Below are positions 39,371-43,118 of a stretch of DNA of 43,118 nt, in pieces (position 1 is the stretch's first letter; every line of letters begins with the position of its first letter). Under the pieces are notes generated by a model, which was not told where the DNA came from, did no database searches, and saw only the letters and a program-made list of their open reading frames with translations. Where the stretch lies: positions 1-43,118 of the forward strand of contig VGJV01000006.1 in NCBI GenBank assembly GCA_016867315.1. The letters are read 5' to 3'. This DNA is from Candidatus Liptonbacteria bacterium. Its GTDB lineage: Bacteria > Patescibacteriota > Minisyncoccia > UBA6257 > 2-01-FULL-56-20. Position numbers and translations under genes: made by a program.

Positions 39371-39741
39371 AGGAGCATCAAAAACTCTTTCGTTTTCTCG
39401 AATGGGAAGTTTATAAAGATGCGCAGTCCGTATTTTTAGAAGTTTTGAAGGTTGTTGAAGACTTACCACAATCATTGAGATTTACCTTAGGAAGCCAAAT
39501 AGTGCGCGCTGCCTTGTCGATTGTGCTGAATATTGCGGAAGGGAGTGGTAGAAATACGGACAAAGAATTAAATAGATTTTTTGATATTGCTATCGGTTCC
39601 ATTAATGAAACGGTGGCTGCTTTAGATACTCTTATGAAAGGGAAATTTTTATCTCCCGAACGGTTCCAAATACTCTTTAGAAGACTAAGTAGTATTTCTC
39701 GCCAGTTAGGTGGATTTAAAAAGTCTATCCAGCAGTCCTAA
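39358..39741 (+). CDS. Four-helix-bundle protein 2 (23S rRNA IVP / Avd-like)
   Basis: 127 residues. FLEWEVYKDAQSVFLEVLKV, the hallmark LGSQIVRAALSIVLNIAEGSGR, and RFFDIAIGSINETVAALDTL. It is clearly the same family as protein 1 but diverged. The start codon and the first residues (MTDDKE) lie within the left arm of element C6, and the right arm begins directly at the stop codon, so gene and arms form one compact unit of about 460 bp. Confidence 0.88.
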   Translation: MTDDKEHQKLFRFLEWEVYKDAQSVFLEVLKVVEDLPQSLRFTLGSQIVRAALSIVLNIAEGSGRNTDKELNRFFDIAIGSINETVAALDTLMKGKFLSPERFQILFRRLSSISRQLGGFKKSIQQS

Positions 39742-39792
39742 GTCGTGCGTCATAAGTTATAGGTTATTTGTTATCAGTCATTAGTCATAAAT
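39742..39792 (+). repeat. Right arm of element C6
   Basis: GTCATAAGTTATAGG-type units, complementary to 39335-39370; it abuts the stop of the four-helix-bundle gene. Confidence 0.88.
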
Positions 39793-39861
39793 CAAAGACA
39801 TTCTTCTCATTGTGTACAACTTCAATTTGCGTGTGACTTCGCCACAGAATAAGATAATGTT

Positions 39862-40416
39862 GTGGAGAACAAAAAAGTGCTGGTCGCCGGAGTGGTGGGA
39901 ATCGTAGTACTCACGGGAATTGCCTTTCTCGCCGCCTCGAAGCGTCCCGCTTCGCCTTCGCCGGTCGGAGCAGGAAAAGTAATTCCGCCGGAAAAGCAAT
40001 TGCCGCTGGGAGAATCGACTCGCACCGCCGCTCCTCAAAATATAGTGGTGCCCGATGAGAAAACGACGGGAGCAGCGGCAAATGTCGCGATTCCCAAAAC
40101 GACTGGCCCTGGAGATGTAGCGAATACCTCCACGTTTCGGAGTTATGAGATAAAAGTAGAAAAGAATAAATTTATTCCCGACACGGTGATCGTAAAGCAG
40201 GGAGATGCGGTAAAGATCGAATTTCTGGCCGTAGATAAAGAATATGATGTCACGCAGGCGGATTATGGGTTTAAGCTCCAGCTTCCCAAGGGAGTAAAGA
40301 AGACGTTGGGATTCAGCGCCGCAGGTCAGGGAGATTTTCTCTTTTATTGCACGCTCTGTGGGGGACCGGAAGAAGGTCCCAAAGGTCACATAATAGTTAC
40401 GAGTCCAAAACAATAA
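39862..40416 (+). CDS. Cupredoxin-like secreted/anchored protein 1
   Basis: 184 residues from GTG 39862. An N-terminal hydrophobic segment (VLVAGVVGIVVLTGIAFLA) is followed by a Pro/Ala-rich linker and a cupredoxin-fold domain: YEIKVEKNKFIPDTVIVKQGDAVKIEF and FLFYCTLCGGPEEGPKGHIIV. The C-terminal ligand loop has Cys-x2-Cys and a His ten residues on. The usual first His after the second strand is missing (VDKEYDVTQADYGF). Metal binding is thus unusual or redox through Cys only. Paralogue at 41145. Confidence 0.75.
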   Translation: MENKKVLVAGVVGIVVLTGIAFLAASKRPASPSPVGAGKVIPPEKQLPLGESTRTAAPQNIVVPDEKTTGAAANVAIPKTTGPGDVANTSTFRSYEIKVEKNKFIPDTVIVKQGDAVKIEFLAVDKEYDVTQADYGFKLQLPKGVKKTLGFSAAGQGDFLFYCTLCGGPEEGPKGHIIVTSPKQ

Positions 40417-40424
40417 TCAATAAA

Positions 40425-40513
40425 ATTCCTAATTACTAATTTCTAATTCCTAGAAATTGAGGTTTGAACATTGGGAATTAGTTAGAAATTAGATCAATTA
40501 GAAATTAGAAATT
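40425..40513. repeat. Hairpin element B4 (AATTAGA family)
   Basis: Left arm 40425-40456, right arm 40471-40513. It ends one base before the ATG of the next gene. The right arm shares 27 bases with B3 with one mismatch. Confidence 0.88.
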
Positions 40514-40514
40514 T

Positions 40515-41039
40515 ATGCCAAGATACAGAATCCCTGAAGAACCAAAAGTCGAACCGGAGCAACCGCTCCGCAATTACCAATTTGAAACGCGCAAATCCAT
40601 GACGCGACGATTTAAAATATTTCTTGGGGTATTGGTGTTGGTCCTTGTGCTTTTGGGGGTATGGGCAGGTTCTCTCCTTTCCGCTAAAAAAGACGCTTCG
40701 GGGTACACCGCAGTATTCCTGGTAACGGGTGACGTTTATTTCGGCAAGCTTTCCTGGTTCCCATGGCCCAAACTTACGCACGCCTGGTTCTTGCAGCGTA
40801 GCGTAGGACAGGACAACCAGCCTCAGTTGGGACTCGCCCCATTTACGTCTGTATTCTGGGGACCGGCGGGGGATGTATACCTGAACCCGAAGCAGATCCT
40901 TTTCTGGGCGCCGATCAAGTCTGACAGCCAAGTGGCGAAGGCGATAGACAATCCGTCTTCGATACAACAACAGACTCCGCCCCAAGGTCAGGTTCCGCCC
41001 CAGCAAGAGCAGCAGCCCTCAAACGGAACCAAGAAGTAG
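40515..41039 (+). CDS. Hypothetical single-pass membrane protein
   Basis: 174 residues. A charged cytoplasmic N-terminus, one transmembrane helix at about 36-54 (FLGVLVLVLVLLGVWAGSLL), an extracytoplasmic domain with YTAVFLVTGDVYFGKLSWFPWPKL and FWGPAGDVYLNPKQILFWAPI, and a Gln/Pro-rich tail. I recall similar unnamed proteins in CPR genomes but no function. It lies between two cupredoxin-like genes and ends at a terminator. Confidence 0.6.
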   Translation: MPRYRIPEEPKVEPEQPLRNYQFETRKSMTRRFKIFLGVLVLVLVLLGVWAGSLLSAKKDASGYTAVFLVTGDVYFGKLSWFPWPKLTHAWFLQRSVGQDNQPQLGLAPFTSVFWGPAGDVYLNPKQILFWAPIKSDSQVAKAIDNPSSIQQQTPPQGQVPPQQEQQPSNGTKK

Positions 41040-41044
41040 TGAGT

Positions 41045-41077
41045 AAAATCCGTCCGTGTAATGCGGGCGGATTTTTT
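41045..41077 (+). terminator. Terminator
   Basis: AAATCCGTCC with GGGCGGATTT, then a T run, right after the stop at 41039. Confidence 0.8.
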
Positions 41078-41091
41078 GTTGAGCACTGTTC

Positions 41092-41126
41092 TAGTCATGC
41101 GTTATCAGTCATAAGTCATAAGTTGG
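41092..41126 (+). repeat. Family C arm, solo
   Basis: GTCATGCGTTATCAGTCATA and further units, similar to the right arm of C6. No complementary arm is adjacent. Confidence 0.75.
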
Positions 41127-41144
41127 ATGTGATACACTAATGAT

Positions 41145-41690
41145 ATGAGCAACAAAACCGCCCTCGTTATTGCGATCGTGGGAATCGTGATAGTTGCAGT
41201 AGTGGGAATAGCCGCCGTGATGTTGAAGACCTCGGGAACTCCCGAAGCAAAACCCGGCACCCCGGTATCCGCCCCTACCTCGTCGGGGACGCGCCAAGCT
41301 GCGCCGGTGAACGTAGTGGTGCCTGAAGTGGGAGCTAAGAATGCGCCTGCAAACGTGGCAGTCCCTCAAATTTCGACCGAGGTCGCAAGAGACGCTGCCG
41401 CGGCGGGTAATTTCCGAGTATTCGACATGAAAGTGGAGGGGGACGCCTTCGTACCCAATACGGTAATCGTGAACCAGGGAGATTCAGTGCGCGTGAATAT
41501 TACGGCCACAGACAAAGATTACGAATTTACTCAGCCGGAATTGGGATATAATTTCCCGCTCGTGAAAGGGAAAAAAATGCCCCTAGCCTTCACTGCGACG
41601 AGCGCCAGCGATTTTCTATTCTATTGCGGAAGCTGCGGCGGTCCCCAAAAAGGACCGAAGGGACACATCATTGTGGCACCGAAGAAATAA
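41145..41690 (+). CDS. Cupredoxin-like secreted/anchored protein 2
   Basis: 181 residues, paralogue of 39862-40416. Signal anchor at about 6-26, Pro/Ala/Val-rich linker, and cupredoxin fold with MKVEGDAFVPNTVIVNQGDSVRV and FLFYCGSCGGPQKGPKGHIIV. The same Cys-x2-Cys-GGP-x2-GPKGH loop is conserved, and the first copper His is again missing (TDKDYEFTQPELGYNF). Conservation of this odd loop in both copies argues for function. Confidence 0.75.
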   Translation: MSNKTALVIAIVGIVIVAVVGIAAVMLKTSGTPEAKPGTPVSAPTSSGTRQAAPVNVVVPEVGAKNAPANVAVPQISTEVARDAAAAGNFRVFDMKVEGDAFVPNTVIVNQGDSVRVNITATDKDYEFTQPELGYNFPLVKGKKMPLAFTATSASDFLFYCGSCGGPQKGPKGHIIVAPKK

Positions 41691-41717
41691 GAGAATGAGT
41701 ATGAGAATGAGAATGAA
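41690..41717 (+). repeat. Left arm of element D6
   Basis: GAGAATGAGTATGAGAATGA units directly after the cupredoxin stop, 13 bases before the four-helix-bundle gene. Confidence 0.82.
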
Positions 41718-41729
41718 GGAAGGTAAGAA

Positions 41730-42107
41730 ATGAGAGACAAATACGGCTTTTACTTTCGGGACTGGGACGTATATAAAGATTCGCTTGAGTTTCGAAAAAA
41801 GATTCTGAAATTACTCAAGAAATATCCAAAAGAAGAGTTATTTGCGCTTAGCGATCAAACTAAAAGAGCCTTGAATTCAATCGTGCTGGCGATTGCCGAG
41901 GGTGCGAATAAAATAACAAAGAAAGACACTCGCGTATACATCAACCGTGCACACTGCTCGCTGGATGAGGTTATTGCTTGTCTTGATTGTGCATTATCGG
42001 ATGGATATATAAGTTCAGAAGAACACGAAGTGGCTTTAAGAGAGGGGGAAAGCCTTGCGAAGCGGCTTCATGCTTTTGTAATGCACCTGACCCGTCTCTC
42101 CTCATAA
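41730..42107 (+). CDS. Four-helix-bundle protein 3 (23S rRNA IVP / Avd-like)
   Basis: 125 residues. FRDWDVYKDSLEFRKKILKLL, the hallmark LSDQTKRALNSIVLAIAEGANK, and INRAHCSLDEVIACLDCAL. Same family as proteins 1 and 2 with low mutual identity. It is preceded by a family D arm; the complementary arm (42278-42303) lies 170 bases after the stop, beyond the promoter and start of the next gene. Confidence 0.85.
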   Translation: MRDKYGFYFRDWDVYKDSLEFRKKILKLLKKYPKEELFALSDQTKRALNSIVLAIAEGANKITKKDTRVYINRAHCSLDEVIACLDCALSDGYISSEEHEVALREGESLAKRLHAFVMHLTRLSS

Positions 42108-42171
42108 CCTCCCTCATTTTGTTGTATGAATGTAATACGCGTTATCCACAGTTCGATGTCAAGATAACTCT

Positions 42172-42177
42172 GTATAA
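42172..42177 (+). promoter_or_regulatory. -10 element of the terminal secreted-protein gene
   Basis: A perfect TATAAT. The GTG start follows 15 bases later; no good -35. Confidence 0.45.
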
Positions 42178-42192
42178 TAAGAATACAACTCC

Positions 42193-43118
42193 GTGCAATT
42201 GAATAATCATCTCAAATCCGCGCTTGAGGGAAAGTGTATTAGGCTTGTTAAATTCCTTTTCTCGCGTTATCACTGTTCCTCATTCTCATTTCTCATTCTC
42301 ATCCTTGCGGCCTTTGCCGCTGCGCCTTCGGCGCAGGCGTTTGATGGTCCCAAAAACGCTCCCGGTATTGGCCCCGGCGCCTTCAGCTATAGCAGCAGCC
42401 GGTTTGCCATCGGCACCTCCACACCATTCCAAGATGCAAGATTTATCATCATCACCTCTTCTTCGCTCTGGACGAGTTCTTCAAGTCCCCAAAGCGAGTA
42501 TGCCTTCAAGGTAGTAAACAGTCCTTGTCCGGGAGGGCAGAGCCAATGTCCGCCGGTGTTCTCAATCCGGAACGACGGCGCGGTAATTATGGGAGGAGCG
42601 AACACCGGTACGGACCCCACCTATAACGTGCCATTCGACAAGCCGCCGAACTCCACCTATCATCGTGGTCTTACGGTCTGGGGTCCCGCGTTCGTAAAAG
42701 GCTCCATGAACGCCATGGACTTCTTAGGGGGGAATATTAGCCCCACACTGCTCCGCTCGGGTATTTTTGACGACAAGGGCTTCAACGGCCCATTTGCATT
42801 TCGCGGTTCGCTCGCGATTGCGACTACCACGAAAGACGCGATTCCGCAGCCGCTTTCGGTGTATGGAAGCGCGTACGTGAGCGGCAACGTCGGCATCGGG
42901 ACGACGGGGCCGTCGCATCCTCTCACCACCAGCCGTCCTCTCGCAACGGTGTGGTACCCAGATATCCGTGTTGGCGGCTATCAGGGCAATGACGCCGCAT
43001 ATATCGGTTCGCACAACGACAACCAGCTCATTCTTTCAGCTGGCGGCGAAACAAGCGATAACACAAACACCGGAACCTTCGCAACTGCGAGAGCCGCGAC
43101 AGCTGCATTCATAACGAT
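42193..43118 (+). CDS. Secreted surface protein with a tail-fibre-like motif, runs off the window
   Basis: Open to the last base; start is GTG 42193 or TTG 42199, after an in-frame TAA upstream. The signal peptide has the hydrophobic core FSFLILILAAFAA, cleaved probably after PSAQA. The mature part is Ser/Gly/Pro-rich with AIGTSTPFQDARF and NVGIGTTGPSHPL, the VGIGTxxP motif seen in tail-fibre and surface proteins and similar to one in the prepilin-like protein (VGVGVSNPGQTL). The hydrophobic core of the signal peptide is encoded by the family D repeat arm at 42278-42303. Confidence 0.7.
   Translation, partial: MQLNNHLKSALEGKCIRLVKFLFSRYHCSSFSFLILILAAFAAAPSAQAFDGPKNAPGIGPGAFSYSSSRFAIGTSTPFQDARFIIITSSSLWTSSSSPQSEYAFKVVNSPCPGGQSQCPPVFSIRNDGAVIMGGANTGTDPTYNVPFDKPPNSTYHRGLTVWGPAFVKGSMNAMDFLGGNISPTLLRSGIFDDKGFNGPFAFRGSLAIATTTKDAIPQPLSVYGSAYVSGNVGIGTTGPSHPLTTSRPLATVWYPDIRVGGYQGNDAAYIGSHNDNQLILSAGGETSDNTNTGTFATARAATAAFIT
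42278..42303 (+). repeat. Right arm of element D6, coding for a signal peptide core
   Basis: CTCATTCTCATTTCTCATTC units, complementary to 41690-41717, in frame as FSFLILI. Confidence 0.8.

Noticed and set aside
38009-42303. Diversity-generating retroelement, because of the Avd-like proteins
   Set aside because: No reverse transcriptase, no template/variable repeat pair with adenine-directed differences, and no CLec-type target gene in the window.

Overview
The window looks like a contig from a Candidate Phyla Radiation (Patescibacteria) bacterium, probably Parcubacteria-like. Points in favour are a compact genome with short or trimmed core proteins (AlaRS without C-Ala, RNA polymerase alpha without its C-terminal domain, epsilon and delta ATP synthase subunits reduced), a condensed infA-rpmJ-rpsM-rpsK-rpsD-rpoA-rplQ-rplM-rpsI block, a PEGA-domain membrane protein, short four-helix-bundle genes and cupredoxin-like surface proteins. 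The first ~3.8 kb is different: it carries fragments resembling Verrucomicrobia-type genes (TIGR02597 family, a D5-type primase) that break abruptly, so it is either a foreign island in decay or an assembly chimera.

Layout: 1-3.85 kb mosaic fragments (Nudix, truncated kinase, TIGR02597-like protein, frameshifted primase, orphan C-terminus). 3.9-7.7 kb alaS and a baseplate-J-like membrane protein. 7.7-11.8 kb translation/transcription operon ending in a terminator. 11.9-15.6 kb (minus) a small amidoligase-type cluster: class II amidotransferase, ATP-grasp ligase, glutamate-cysteine-ligase-like enzyme and a TrpR-like regulator, with a 30-bp perfect palindrome on the regulator promoter and a second matching box at the far end. 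15.7-20.4 kb PEGA protein, a candidate structured small RNA, pterin dehydratase, TIM-barrel isomerase, GH3 hydrolase and an anchored serine protease. 20.4-26.7 kb tRNA-Pro, L28, Hsp20, PrsW-like protease, a valyl-tRNA synthetase with an inserted histidine-phosphatase domain, and TsaD. 26.8-33.4 kb a complete F-type ATP synthase operon (a-c-b-delta-alpha-gamma-beta-epsilon). 33.7-35.4 kb a Doc-type toxin/antitoxin pair, tRNA-Glu and a polymorphic-toxin tail with a probable immunity gene. 35.7-43.1 kb cell-surface genes (DoxX, GT2 glycosyltransferase, prepilin-like protein, two cupredoxin-like proteins, a secreted protein running off the end) interspersed with three four-helix-bundle (23S rRNA IVP / Avd-like) genes.

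The most striking feature is a dense population of short inverted-repeat elements. Each arm is built from a 6-12 nt unit repeated imperfectly, and the arms of one element are complementary to each other. At least nine arm families can be told apart (units such as TAGCGAG, AATTAGA, TGACTAATAAC, GAGAATGAGTAT, GAATTGG). They sit between operon genes, where they often supply the stop codon, and inside genes in frame (tsaD, valS, the glycosyltransferase, the prepilin leader, a signal peptide). All three four-helix-bundle genes lie between arms, two of them closely, each with a different arm family. This repeats the layout of 23S rRNA intervening sequences (hairpin with a four-helix-bundle ORF in its loop) but outside rRNA. 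I propose a family of IVS-like hairpin elements, with ORF-bearing and ORF-less copies, as the system worth following up. Function and mobility are inferred, not shown.
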